Shown here in pieces: positions 6,468-14,300 of a DNA stretch of 16,586 nt. The DNA is from Bacillota bacterium (GTDB lineage: Bacteria; Bacillota; Clostridia; Christensenellales; CAG-138). The first letter of the stretch is position 1; every line of letters begins with the position of its first letter. The stretch is from assembly GCA_023416895.1 (NCBI GenBank), contig JAEZGQ010000061.1:1-16586 (forward strand). The letters run 5' to 3'. The position numbers and the translations under genes were made by a program. The notes under the pieces were generated by a model. It was not told the origin of the DNA and searched no databases. It saw nothing but the letters and a program-made list of their open reading frames with translations.

Positions 6468-7517
6468 ATGGACGAGAAAAAGATCATCGCGTTGCGCATG
6501 GAGCGGCAGTTTTTATCAAAACGATCGGGCTTGGTGGAGTATTTGTCACTTTATCGCGACATGCAGCCCGGGCAAAACGTATACTGGAACGGCTTTGGCG
6601 ACCCGCCGAGCCTTACCTTTCGTGCCGATTTTGACGATATCGCATTCAACCGCGACCGGCAGGAGAAGCGCGAACTTGTAAAGGGCAGGTTTGCGGGTGG
6701 AAACCTCGGATGGATCATACCTGAGGATATAGAGCTTTTTTCGGCGCTTTATCGCAAGCCGCTCAAGGTTCCTTCGTACACGCAGCTTAAAATTCTTGAA
6801 TTGATTGAGCGGGAAGGGCCTTTGAACATCCAGCAAATAAAAGAAGAAACGGGTTTGCTCGTCAAGGAGATTACGCCCGTTTTGCATCGCTTGCAGGAAG
6901 CTTTTTTACTCTATGAGGATCAGTACGACGGCGAGTGGGATCGTAGTTGGTGCAGATTTCAGGAAATGTTTCCGAATGCCGACCTTGAAAAATACGATCG
7001 GCAAGAAGCGCTCGCGCTTGTTTTACAGTGTTTTTCCTATCGCCATGTTCTTTTTGATTGTGCCATGGCAAAATCCTTTTACAAGCTGCCGGAAAAGGAA
7101 ATCAAGGAGGCGCTTTTGCGGCTTGTAAAAAATGGCGTTCTTGTGGAAGCAGGCGAGGGCTATATGAGAAAAGAGGATGCACAGCTGATTGGCTGTTACA
7201 AGGCTGAACCGCTGCGCTTTGTTTATGCGCTGCACCGCAACGATTTTTTGTACAAATCATATGAGCATATCCTCAAAGAAAAGTTTAAGGCGTTGTATGA
7301 AAACCTTCCGTACGACCATGAAGCGCTGCAATTTTTACTCATCGACGGAGAATTCCATGGGGTTACGGTGGGGCATTTCAGAAATGGCCCGTATGACCTC
7401 AACGATGTGATTGTTGACCTTGCTGGTGCCCAAGAAAGAAAAACGGAGATTATAAAGGCCGTTCAAGACGCCAATTACGGCGCGATGCCCAAACGCTTCA
7501 TGGGAACGGAACTGTAA
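6468..7517 (+). CDS. Winged-helix protein, probably AlkZ/YcaQ-like (HTH_42)
   Basis: The 349-residue soluble protein begins MDEKKIIALRMERQFL. A winged-helix segment is visible at about 96-150 (TQLKILELIEREGPLNIQQIKEETGL, then EITPVLHRLQEAFLLYED). The layout after it, a WDRSWCRFQEMFP segment, DRQEALALVLQCF, then a second helix-turn-helix-like KLPEKEIKEALLRLVKNG, resembles the AlkZ/YcaQ DNA glycosylase superfamily, which repairs bulky alkylation and crosslinks. I could not confirm the catalytic Q-x-D/Q motif of true AlkZ, so glycosylase activity is uncertain; a DNA-binding regulator is the alternative. Start: ATG 6468 has only a weak AAGAG site. A bidirectional terminator follows the stop. Confidence 0.55.
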   Translation: MDEKKIIALRMERQFLSKRSGLVEYLSLYRDMQPGQNVYWNGFGDPPSLTFRADFDDIAFNRDRQEKRELVKGRFAGGNLGWIIPEDIELFSALYRKPLKVPSYTQLKILELIEREGPLNIQQIKEETGLLVKEITPVLHRLQEAFLLYEDQYDGEWDRSWCRFQEMFPNADLEKYDRQEALALVLQCFSYRHVLFDCAMAKSFYKLPEKEIKEALLRLVKNGVLVEAGEGYMRKEDAQLIGCYKAEPLRFVYALHRNDFLYKSYEHILKEKFKALYENLPYDHEALQFLLIDGEFHGVTVGHFRNGPYDLNDVIVDLAGAQERKTEIIKAVQDANYGAMPKRFMGTEL

Positions 7518-7536
7518 ACAGCAGCTCTTTCCATAC

Positions 7537-7583
7537 AAAAAAACACCCTTCCGCCTACAACAATGGGGGAAGGGCGTTTTTTT
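7537..7583. terminator. Bidirectional rho-independent terminator
   Basis: Seven A's, C, then CCCTTCC (7546-7552) pair with GGAAGGG (7568-7574), then G and seven T's (7577-7583). It lies between convergent genes ending at 7517 and 7594 and serves both strands. Confidence 0.85.
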
Positions 7584-7593
7584 AAGCAAACGA

Positions 7594-7935
7594 TTAATTT
7601 AAAATCACAACCGTTATGCCTTCGTTGTTTTTCACTTCTCTTTCATAGCGCGAGAGGGAGCCGCAAAGCGCGTAAAGCTCACGCTTTCGCGAAAAAAATG
7701 CCTCGCCGCCCACGTAAGTTTTTACGATTGGGGATAGGCTCCTTTCGCCAAGCCGCGCTCGCACGGCGGTTTTTATTTTGCCGCCGCTGCCGCTGGAACC
7801 GTACCCGTGGATGAGAATGACCGCCTTGCCGCCCTGTTTTTTATGAGTGGACAGGGCGTTTTCCATAACGCGAAGCGCATCGGCAACGCTTGGCATGCCT
7901 TGCTCAAGGTTGAGTTTTACTATCTTTTCGGCCAT
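7594..7935 (-). CDS. Smr-domain (MutS2/Smr family) small protein
   Basis: The 113-residue protein is a stand-alone Smr-like domain: VKLNLEQGMPSVADALRVMENAL (6-28), then the diagnostic glycine-rich turn VILIHGYGSSGSGGKIKTAV (39-58) and a basic helix. The Smr domain in MutS2 and related proteins is a nicking nuclease or RNA/DNA-binding module. The LDxH-type N-terminal motif of canonical Smr is replaced by LNLEQ, so nuclease activity is doubtful. ATG 7935 is preceded by a poor AGGCGG site about eight bases upstream. It is cytoplasmic, divergent from the transporter gene, and ends at the shared terminator. Confidence 0.65.
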   Translation of the reverse strand: MAEKIVKLNLEQGMPSVADALRVMENALSTHKKQGGKAVILIHGYGSSGSGGKIKTAVRARLGERSLSPIVKTYVGGEAFFSRKRELYALCGSLSRYEREVKNNEGITVVILN

Positions 7936-8037
7936 GTTTGATACCGCCTAAAACGCGGCACCATATGCCCTCCGCTTGGCACCGCTTGGTTGCACCTATC
8001 ATATCATAATCCATAAATGCTTGGGAGGGAAAAATTC

Positions 8038-9408
8038 GTGGTTCTCACTACCTTACACATCGTATACATCGCGATGGTCGTGGTAATTCTGGCCATTATG
8101 CTGATGAAAAAAGACATAATCATACCGTGTGTGATTGGTATCTTCGTGATGGGGCTGATCCAATTCGGGAACGTGGTTTCTGCGCTGCAGGCCATTTTCA
8201 ACGCTGTGATCTACGCGGGAACAGAGTTTTGGGGCATTATCGTGACCATCTCGCTGGTGGTCGCCATGTCCAAGGCGCTGCAGGAACTGGGGGCGGACTC
8301 ACTTATGATGTCGCCCATCAAAAAGGTGATGGTCAACAAAAACATCGCGTTTTTCGCGGTGGGCCTTACGATGATGGTGATTTCCTACCTCGTCTGGCCG
8401 AGCCCCGCGACGGCACTCGTAGGCGCGGTGCTTTTGCCTGCGGCGGTGCAGGCTGGGCTTTCGCCCATTTATGTTGCGGTGGCAATGAACCTGTTCGGCC
8501 ATGGCATTGCGCTGTCGAGCGACTTCTTCATTCAGGGCGCACCTTCGATTGCCGCAAAGGGGGCGGGGATCGGCGCGTCGGAAGTGATGGCGGCGTCCGT
8601 GCCGCTTTGGGCGACGATGGCCGTTGTTACGGTTGCTGTGGCATTTTTCATGATGCTTCGCAACCAGAAAAAGCGGGGCGGCGCGCAGACGACATCTGTT
8701 ACGGTGGAGCATGTTACCGTGATCGAGGGCAAGAAAAAACTCGCCAAGGTCATGGCAATTCTGGTGCCCGCAGCGTTTTTGGCCGACATTGCCGGTATGC
8801 TCGTTTTTAAGCTTGCCGGCGGCGATGCGACGGCGCTTGTGGGCGGCACAGCGGTGGTGCTCACCCTCGTGATGACGCTTTTGATGTTCAAGCCCAAGGA
8901 AGCGTTTGATAAGGTAGGCGACTACCTGAAGGACGGTTTTGGGTTTGGCATGAAGGTGTTTGTGCCGGTGCTCTTCATCGGCGGTTTCTTCTTCATCGGC
9001 AATCAGGGGGGCGCAGTGGCGGTACTTGGCCAAGGTGCACCCGCTATCCTCAACGACATCAGCCTTTTCATTGCGGATCGCGTGCAGATGTCGAAGCTTA
9101 CCGCCGTGGCGACCCAGTCCGCCGTGGCGATCATCACCGGCCTTGACGGTTCAGGCTTCTCGGGGCTGCCTATTGTGGGTACGCTAGCTTATACCTTCTC
9201 GCAGATCATCAAAATCAACACTGCGGGGCTCGCGGCGCTTGGGCAGATTATCACCGTTTGGGCAGACGGCGGCACCATCATCCCTTGGGCAGTCATACCC
9301 GTGGCGGCTATCTGCGGCGTGAGCGCGCAGGAGCTTGCAAGAAAGAACCTCATCCCCGTGTTGTGCGGCTTCGCGGCAACCATCATCGTTGCACTGCTGA
9401 TCCTGTAA
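8038..9408 (+). CDS. Polytopic membrane transporter, probable secondary carrier
   Basis: The 456-residue protein is very hydrophobic with roughly 10-12 membrane segments; the first two span about 5-24 and 30-48. A charged cytoplasmic loop (RNQKKRGG ... EGKKKLAKV) splits it into halves. Signature stretches are VWPSPATALVGAVLLPAAVQAGL, NLFGHGIALSSDFFIQGAPS and GLDGSGFSGLPIVGTL, with paired re-entrant-like loops as in the ion-transporter superfamily (CitMHS, GntP, DctM relatives). Substrate unknown; a carboxylate or other anion is plausible. Start: the open frame's ATG 8017 lies six bases before GGGAGGG (8023-8029), so that site must serve GTG 8038, eight bases downstream. A solute-binding lipoprotein gene follows after 250 bases. 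Confidence 0.7.
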   Translation: MVLTTLHIVYIAMVVVILAIMLMKKDIIIPCVIGIFVMGLIQFGNVVSALQAIFNAVIYAGTEFWGIIVTISLVVAMSKALQELGADSLMMSPIKKVMVNKNIAFFAVGLTMMVISYLVWPSPATALVGAVLLPAAVQAGLSPIYVAVAMNLFGHGIALSSDFFIQGAPSIAAKGAGIGASEVMAASVPLWATMAVVTVAVAFFMMLRNQKKRGGAQTTSVTVEHVTVIEGKKKLAKVMAILVPAAFLADIAGMLVFKLAGGDATALVGGTAVVLTLVMTLLMFKPKEAFDKVGDYLKDGFGFGMKVFVPVLFIGGFFFIGNQGGAVAVLGQGAPAILNDISLFIADRVQMSKLTAVATQSAVAIITGLDGSGFSGLPIVGTLAYTFSQIIKINTAGLAALGQIITVWADGGTIIPWAVIPVAAICGVSAQELARKNLIPVLCGFAATIIVALLIL

Positions 9409-9658
9409 CATAAAAGAAGCGTTCTCACGCCTTTGTGGGTTTCCCTTTGCATCGCGCGCCGCGCACGGCGGCGCCGTCGGGCGGCGTATTTGCCAGCGCG
9501 GCGGTGTTGACCAATGAGCCCGGCGCGCGACGCTTGGTTAAACCGCGTCAAGCGGCATTAGCGTCTCTGTCCCAAGCTTGTGCCGCATCTTTCACACTCT
9601 ACTCTGTGCTGAATACTATAAAACAACCTGAAATCGACCGAATTTGGAGGGAAAAGGA
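9409..9658 (+). other. GC-rich structured spacer between transporter and binding protein
   Basis: No credible gene. Two inverted repeats stand out: GCGCCG (9456-9461) with CGGCGC (9469-9474), and a long imperfect stem 9501-9514 (GCGGTGTTGACCAA) with 9534-9546 (TTGGTTAAACCGC), with one bulge and one G-U pair and a 19-base loop. Neither is followed by a T run. The last 70 bases hold the promoter of the binding-protein gene. Confidence 0.45.
9591..9619 (+). promoter_or_regulatory. Promoter for the solute-binding lipoprotein gene
   Basis: -35 TTCACA (9591-9596), 17-bp spacer, -10 TACTAT (9614-9619), 39 bases before the start codon. It lets the gene be expressed apart from the upstream transporter. 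Confidence 0.5.
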
Positions 9659-10660
9659 ATGAAGAAGGTTTTTACTCTGCTGCTTGCGGTTTTGTTTGTT
9701 GCAGCTCTTTTTGGCGGCTGTTCGCAGAAGCAGGAGTTGAGGGACGTTACGCTTAACGAGGTAACGCGTTCCGTGTTTTACGCACCGCTTTATGTTGCGG
9801 TGACGCGAGGGTATTTTGAAAACGAGGGGATCAATCTTACCATTGTCACCGGTGGCGGCAGTGACAAGAGCATGACAGCGCTTTTGGCGGGCGACGCACA
9901 GGTGGCGCTGATGGGGCCGGAAACGGGCGTTTATGTTGTAAACGAAGGGAAAAGCGAGCATCCGATTATCGTGGCGCAGCTTACCAAGCGCGACGGTTCG
10001 TTCCTTGTTGGCAGGCAGGCGGAAGCGAATTTCGACTTTGAAAGTCTTAGAGGAAAAACGATCATCGGCGGCCGCCCGGGCGGTATGCCCTATATGACGC
10101 TTTGCTATGTGTTAAGACAGCATGGCCTTGAACCCAACGTGGATGTAACGGTGATCGACAACATCCAGTTCAGCCTTATGGGCGGCGCGTTTGAAAGCGG
10201 CACCGGCGACTATGTGACGTTGTTTGAACCCACGGCCTCGTTGTTTGAGCAGGCGGGGAAAGGCTATAAGGTTGCCAATATGGGGCTTGAAAGCGGCGAA
10301 GTGCCCTACACCACGTTCATGGTGCAGCAAAAGACCATCGACGCGGATCCGGCGTTTGTGGAAGCATTCGTGCGCGCCATTTACCGCGCCCAGCTTTGGG
10401 TGCAGACAGCTACGGATGCAGAGGTCGCAAAGGCAATGATGCCGTTCTTCCCGGATACCGACCAGGCGACGCTTGAGCTTGTGGCAAAGAGCTACCGCGC
10501 CACAGATTCGTGGACACAGGTGCCTACGATGACGGAGGACGCCTTCACCCGTTTGCAGGATGTAATGGAAGGTGCGGGCGTGCTTTCTGCACGGGTCGAC
10601 TTCACGACGCTTGTGAACAATACCTTCGGCGAAAAAGCGATGGCCGAGATCAAAAAATAA
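9659..10660 (+). CDS. NMT1/TauA-like solute-binding lipoprotein
   Basis: The 333-residue protein starts with a lipoprotein signal, MKKVFTLLLAVLFVAALFGG, and acylated cysteine C21. The mature part, EVTRSVFYAPLYVAVTRGYFENEGINL then GGGSDKSMTALLAGDAQVALMGPE, is typical of SsuA/TauA/ThiY (NMT1-type) binding proteins, which feed ABC importers for sulfonates, pyrimidine precursors or similar small molecules. Start: GGAGGG (9646-9651) is seven bases before ATG 9659. No ABC permease or ATPase gene is in the window; the upstream neighbour is a secondary-type transporter. Its 3' part (from about residue 140) is repeated as a decayed copy at 14301-14605. A conserved hairpin and a terminator follow. Confidence 0.8.
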   Translation: MKKVFTLLLAVLFVAALFGGCSQKQELRDVTLNEVTRSVFYAPLYVAVTRGYFENEGINLTIVTGGGSDKSMTALLAGDAQVALMGPETGVYVVNEGKSEHPIIVAQLTKRDGSFLVGRQAEANFDFESLRGKTIIGGRPGGMPYMTLCYVLRQHGLEPNVDVTVIDNIQFSLMGGAFESGTGDYVTLFEPTASLFEQAGKGYKVANMGLESGEVPYTTFMVQQKTIDADPAFVEAFVRAIYRAQLWVQTATDAEVAKAMMPFFPDTDQATLELVAKSYRATDSWTQVPTMTEDAFTRLQDVMEGAGVLSARVDFTTLVNNTFGEKAMAEIKK

Positions 10661-10662
10661 AA

Positions 10663-10688
10663 TCCGCGCGGCGTTTTTACCGTGCGGA
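10663..10688 (+). other. 3' UTR hairpin of the binding-protein gene
   Basis: TCCGCGCGG (10663-10671) pairs with CCGTGCGGA (10680-10688), one G-U pair, loop CGTTTTTA. The copy near 14609-14634 keeps all pairs; its one stem change (C to T) makes a second G-U pair. No T run follows, so it may stabilise the mRNA 3' end or simply be part of the duplicated block. Confidence 0.45.
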
Positions 10689-10721
10689 CGGCTGCGTCAT
10701 ACAACATGCGCGGCCATAAAA

Positions 10722-10747
10722 AAAAGAGGCGCGAAAGCGCCTCTTTT
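10722..10747. terminator. Bidirectional terminator with GAAA loop, copy A
   Basis: AAAAGAGGCGC (10722-10732), loop GAAA, GCGCCTCTTTT (10737-10747): a perfect 11-bp stem working on both strands, between the lipoprotein gene and the convergent CD1247-type gene. Confidence 0.85.
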
Positions 10748-10763
10748 GTGTGTTCCGGTTTTC

Positions 10764-11138
10764 TTAGTCCTCATCCGAGTCCGCATCGGTCACGATGGGG
10801 GCGTTACAGGCGGGGCAGATAAGGTCTTCGCTGTTCTCGAGCATTTCCTTGTCGAAATAGGCGGTTTCGCCGCAGCTGGGGCATTTGAACTCTACGAAAT
10901 CGTCGTCGTCATCTTCTTCGTCGTAGAGAAGTTCATCGATGTTGTCGATTTCTTCGTAGATGCCGTCCATGCACTCTTCAAGCTCCATGATGGCGGCTTC
11001 GTTTTCGTCTAGGGCATCAGCCGTGCTATTGAGCGTAGCGATAATCTCGTTGAGAAGTTTACCGGTTGTGTCGCTGCTTACGCCGAGCCCTTTGGCCGGC
11101 CCGCGAAGGTAAGAGACCTTTTCTTTCATGTAGCTCAT
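10764..11138 (-). CDS. CD1247-type zinc-ribbon protein, copy A
   Basis: The 124-residue protein has the CD1247 N-terminal domain (MSYMKEKVSYLRGPAKGLGV..., residues 1-50), an acidic coiled helix (EEIDNIDELLYDEEDDDDD) and a C-terminal zinc ribbon with CPSCG (86-90) and CPAC (108-111). The function is unknown; the family is common in Clostridia. Start: AAAGGAG is eight bases before ATG 11138. It is a paralog of 14708-15082: by eye 107 of 124 residues match, with 15 of the 17 differences in the first 59 residues. Copy A has P14 and K16 where copy B keeps the RGLAEGL sequence I associate with the family, so A is probably the less constrained copy. Confidence 0.8.
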   Translation of the reverse strand: MSYMKEKVSYLRGPAKGLGVSSDTTGKLLNEIIATLNSTADALDENEAAIMELEECMDGIYEEIDNIDELLYDEEDDDDDFVEFKCPSCGETAYFDKEMLENSEDLICPACNAPIVTDADSDED

Positions 11139-11204
11139 GTATGTATCTCCTTTGCTGTTGTAGCTCCGATTTTGCAAGAGATGTACCTAGACAAGCCTAT
11201 GAAG

Positions 11205-11267
11205 AACCATACCCTTTTGCGCGTTTTTGCTTTGCCAATAAACCGTAGTTTGGACAAAGGTATGGTT
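11205..11267. repeat. Inverted repeat upstream of the pro promoter
   Basis: AACCATACC (11205-11213) and GGTATGGTT (11259-11267) are perfect nine-base arms, extended by CTTTTG / CAAA with a two-base offset. The 45-base middle has no gene. It lies in the 233-base spacer between CD1247 copy A and proC and may be an operator, a weak terminator or a scar at the edge of inserted DNA. Confidence 0.45.
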
Positions 11268-11275
11268 GTTTTGCC

Positions 11276-11303
11276 TTGAAAAGAAAGCTGAAAAGTGTAT
11301 AAT
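11276..11303 (+). promoter_or_regulatory. Promoter for the proCBA operon
   Basis: -35 TTGAAA (11276-11281), 16-bp spacer, perfect -10 TATAAT (11298-11303). It leaves a leader of about 60 nt before proC, too short for a T-box riboswitch. Confidence 0.6.
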
Positions 11304-11371
11304 ATAAAATATATAATTTATCGACTTGTCGGTACAATTTACCAATATTTTCTTGCCCGGAGGCTTAATAC

Positions 11372-12181
11372 ATGAATTTTGGAAAAATTGCATTTCTCGG
11401 CTGCGGTAATATGGGGCGCGCCCTTGCTACGGCAGTATCCAAAAAAACAAAAAACATTATTGTGAGCAGTCACGGCAGCAGTACCGCTGATGCTTTTGCA
11501 GAACGCCTCAGTGTATCTTCCGGCTCCAACGCCAAAGCCGTCGAAGAAGCCGACCTTATCTTCATCGGTGTCAAGCCGCAGGTTATAAGTGAGCTCGCGT
11601 CCGAGATTTCTCCTCTGCTTAAAGCAAAAAGCGAGGCCGGTTCCCGCTTCGTTCTGGTAAGTATGGCGACCGGAATATCTATGGAGTCTATCCTTGAAAT
11701 TCTGGGTGCGGATTATCCCATTATACGCATAATGCCAAACACTCCCGCCTCAATCGGAGCCGGTATGATACTGTACTGCTCTCGAGGAGTTTCCGATGAG
11801 GAAGAGGCTGCTTTTTTTAATATAATGGAAAACGCGGGAACCTTTGATAAAATCCCCGAACAGCTCATAGACGCTGGCAGCGCCGTTTCGGGTTGCGGCC
11901 CCGCATTCGTTTGCAAGTTTATCGAGGCGATGGCAGACGGCGGGGTTGCCTGCGGACTGCCTCGCAAGAAAGCCCAAATGTACGCTGCCGAAACTCTCAT
12001 CGGCACGGCGAAACTGGTACTTGAAAGTGGAGAGCACCCCGCAGCATTGAAAGATGCCGTGTGCTCCCCCGGCGGTACTGCTATACAAGGCATACGCGCT
12101 TTAGATAAGGGCGGGTTCAGCTCCGCAGTAATCGAAGCTGTTGTCGCCGCCTTTGAAAAGAACAGCCGGCTGAGCAAATAA
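11372..12181 (+). CDS. proC: Pyrroline-5-carboxylate reductase
   Basis: The 269-residue cytoplasmic enzyme reduces pyrroline-5-carboxylate to proline with NAD(P)H, the last step of proline synthesis. The Rossmann loop FLGCGNMG is at 8-15; FIGVKPQ, RIMPNTPASIGAG and the P5CR signature region SAVSGCGPAFVCKFIEAMADGG ... DAVCSPGGTAIQGI are present. The length matches the family. GGAGG lies eight bases before ATG 11372. It is the first gene of a complete pro operon; proB follows after 18 bases. Isoleucine is often coded by ATA, unlike the flanking genes, which suggests acquisition. Confidence 0.95.
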   Translation: MNFGKIAFLGCGNMGRALATAVSKKTKNIIVSSHGSSTADAFAERLSVSSGSNAKAVEEADLIFIGVKPQVISELASEISPLLKAKSEAGSRFVLVSMATGISMESILEILGADYPIIRIMPNTPASIGAGMILYCSRGVSDEEEAAFFNIMENAGTFDKIPEQLIDAGSAVSGCGPAFVCKFIEAMADGGVACGLPRKKAQMYAAETLIGTAKLVLESGEHPAALKDAVCSPGGTAIQGIRALDKGGFSSAVIEAVVAAFEKNSRLSK

Positions 12182-12199
12182 TCAAGAAGGAGATACCAA

Positions 12200-12964
12200 A
12201 TGCGTATAGTCGTCAAAGTAGGTACCTCTACGCTAACACACAAGTCCGGTCATATGAATATACGTCAGGTGGAGCACTTGTGTAAAATACTCAGCGACCT
12301 AAAAAATGCCGGGCACGAAATAATCCTGGTATCCTCAGGCGCCATAGGCATGGGCCTCGGAAAGCTCTCGATCCCCTGCCGCCCAAAAGACATGCCCACG
12401 AAGCAGGCTGCCGCAGCCGTGGGCCAGTGCGAGCTTATGTACGTTTATGACAAGCAGTTTTCCGAATATAACCACGTTGTGGCCCAAATCCTTCTAACTG
12501 GCGATGACTTGGGTAACCCGGAGCGCCGCAAAAACTTTGAGAACACCGTGTTCAGACTTCTGGAGTTAGGCGCACTTCCCATCATCAACGAGAACGACAC
12601 CATAGCGACTCAGGAAATCGCCGTGGGCGATAACGACACTCTCAGCGCCATAATAGCGGAAGGAGTCCACGCAGACCTTCTGGTTATTCTAAGTGACATC
12701 GACGGGCTCTACACCGCAAACCCCAGGGAAGATCCCAACGCGATAATCATTCCCGTGATTGAGGAAATCACCCTGGAGATTCACACCATTGCCGGCGGAA
12801 AGGGCTCGGAACTGGGAACCGGCGGTATGGTTACGAAAATACGCGCGGCAGAAATCGCTACATCTGGCGGAGCCGATATGATAATCGCTAACGGCGCCAA
12901 GCCAGAGCTCCTTTACGATATTGTCGATGGTAAAAATGTCGGAACTAAATTTGTGAGAAAATGA
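12200..12964 (+). CDS. proB: Glutamate 5-kinase (no PUA domain)
   Basis: The 254-residue kinase phosphorylates L-glutamate to gamma-glutamyl phosphate, the first and normally proline-inhibited step. Motifs of the amino-acid kinase fold: VVKVGTSTL at 4-12, LVSSGAIGMG, LPIINENDT, VGDNDTLSAI and LSDIDGLYTANP. It ends after the kinase domain, without the C-terminal PUA domain of the Escherichia coli enzyme; short forms are known in other bacteria. AAGGAG sits before ATG 12200. The stop overlaps the proA start as ATGA. High ATA codon use again sets it apart from the flanks. Confidence 0.95.
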   Translation: MRIVVKVGTSTLTHKSGHMNIRQVEHLCKILSDLKNAGHEIILVSSGAIGMGLGKLSIPCRPKDMPTKQAAAAVGQCELMYVYDKQFSEYNHVVAQILLTGDDLGNPERRKNFENTVFRLLELGALPIINENDTIATQEIAVGDNDTLSAIIAEGVHADLLVILSDIDGLYTANPREDPNAIIIPVIEEITLEIHTIAGGKGSELGTGGMVTKIRAAEIATSGGADMIIANGAKPELLYDIVDGKNVGTKFVRK

Positions 12965-14223
12965 ATATGGAAACAAAGAAACTTCTTGAAAAAGCAGCGG
13001 CTTCGAAAAGTATTGTGGCCTCGTTAAACACCGAAGTGAAGAACAACGTACTGCTTAAAATGGCAGATGCGCTGGAAGCGCAAACGGCCTCCATCCTCAA
13101 AGCGAATGCCGAGGATATGGCCGCCGCCAAAGGAACCATATCTGATGTTATGCTCGACAGGCTGGAGCTTACCGAAGACCGTATAAAAGGAATGGCCGAC
13201 GGTGTACGCCGTGTGGCGGAACTTCCCGATCCCGTAATGAAGGTCGTAAATAACCTTGAAAGGCCTAACGGGCTTATTATCGAAAAACGTCTCGTGCCCA
13301 TGGGAGTTGTGGCGATTATCTATGAAAGCCGCCCCAACGTTACCTCCGACGCGGCCGCCTTGGCTTTCAAGAGCGGTAACGTGGCCGTGCTCAGGAGCGG
13401 CAAAGAAGCTTATCAATCCTCTTTTGCCATTGTTAAGGCATTGAAAAGCGCTCTTACCGAGTACGGACTTCCCGACACTCTTGTAAATCTTGTAGAGGAC
13501 AGAAGCCGCCAGAGCTCTGAGGACCTGATGACTGCCGTGGGGTACGTTGACCTGCTTATACCACGCGGTGGTCCCGCACTCATCCGCTCCTGTGTGGAGA
13601 ATGCAAAAGTGCCTTGCATACAGACGGGTGTCGGCATCTGCCATATATATGTCGACGCTTCAGCGGACCTTGATATGGCCGTTAATATAATTGAAAACGC
13701 CAAGACAAGCCGCCCAAGCGTATGCAACGCGGAGGAAGTTCTTCTCGTTCACAGCGACATAGCGGATAAGTTTCTGCCCAATCTGAAGGCACGCATCGTA
13801 GACGGACGCGTGGGGAAAGGGCTCTGCCCTGTAGAGCTTCGCCTGGATAAACGCGCTGCGGAAGTTATCCCGGGTGCCATCGCCGACGAGAAGGACTTCG
13901 ATACCGAATTCCTAGATTATATACTGGCCGTAAAAACAGTTGACAGCGTGGAGGAGGCAATCGCCCATATCGCCACCCACTCCACCGGTCACAGCGAGGC
14001 TATTATAACCTGCGACAACTCAAGTGCCGAGAAATTCGCTACCGCCGTGGATTCATCCTCAGTATATGTCAACGCATCCACCAGATTCACAGATGGCGGT
14101 GAGTTCGGCCTTGGCTGCGAAATGGGTATTTCCACTCAGAAGCTCCACGCACGCGGACCTATAGGCCTTGAAGAACTGTGCTCCTACAAATACGTTATAC
14201 ACGGCAACGGACAAACAAGATAA
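12961..14223 (+). CDS. proA: Gamma-glutamyl phosphate reductase
   Basis: The 420-residue NADPH-dependent enzyme of the aldehyde dehydrogenase fold makes glutamate-5-semialdehyde, which cyclises to the ProC substrate. Visible motifs: VPMGVVAIIYESRPNVTSDA (112-131), LRSGKEA (144-150), PRGG (201-204), and SRPSVCNAEEVLL with the catalytic C255; GEFGLGCEMGISTQKLHARGP lies near the C-terminus. Full family length. The start overlaps proB by four bases; ATG 12967 is an alternative. It completes a proC-proB-proA set sufficient for glutamate to proline. No strong terminator follows. Confidence 0.95.
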   Translation: MNMETKKLLEKAAASKSIVASLNTEVKNNVLLKMADALEAQTASILKANAEDMAAAKGTISDVMLDRLELTEDRIKGMADGVRRVAELPDPVMKVVNNLERPNGLIIEKRLVPMGVVAIIYESRPNVTSDAAALAFKSGNVAVLRSGKEAYQSSFAIVKALKSALTEYGLPDTLVNLVEDRSRQSSEDLMTAVGYVDLLIPRGGPALIRSCVENAKVPCIQTGVGICHIYVDASADLDMAVNIIENAKTSRPSVCNAEEVLLVHSDIADKFLPNLKARIVDGRVGKGLCPVELRLDKRAAEVIPGAIADEKDFDTEFLDYILAVKTVDSVEEAIAHIATHSTGHSEAIITCDNSSAEKFATAVDSSSVYVNASTRFTDGGEFGLGCEMGISTQKLHARGPIGLEELCSYKYVIHGNGQTR

Positions 14224-14300
14224 ATTCCGCCACGCTAAAAAACAAGGGTGGTTTACCCTTAAAACAGGAAATTGATGTTATGGGTAAAAGAACGAGCATT
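14224..14300 (+). other. Junction between the pro operon and repeat copy B
   Basis: A six-base hairpin AAGGGT / ACCCTT (14244-14249, 14255-14260) lacks a T run. The arm TTTACCC (14252-14258) could instead pair with GGGTAAA (14282-14288). A short frame starts at ATG 14280 after AGGAAA (MGKRTSIGRCAIYDALLC...), crosses into the binding-protein remnant and stops after 24 codons; it may be the cut-off start of a fourth pro-operon gene, or chance. Confidence 0.4.

Larger units (their letters stand above)
10078..11138. repeat. Direct repeat block, copy A
   Basis: This segment (3' part of the binding-protein gene, UTR hairpin, terminator, CD1247-type gene) recurs in the same orientation at 14301-15082. 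Copy A is about 1060 bases and copy B about 780; one 273-base deletion in B accounts for nearly all of the difference. Similarity may begin faintly near 10057. Upstream of the CD1247 start codon only the ribosome site is alike. Confidence 0.9.

Noticed and set aside
8299..9033. Long minus-strand open frame (244 codons) antisense to the transporter
   Set aside because: It is a shadow of a GC-biased real gene: His/Arg-rich composition, no ribosome site, no family resemblance. The plus-strand product is a clear membrane protein.
14244..14260. AGGGTGG followed by a hairpin, resembling the start of a T-box motif
   Set aside because: Only the first seven bases match; the ACCGCG part, specifier stem and terminator are absent, and it lies after proA rather than before the operon.
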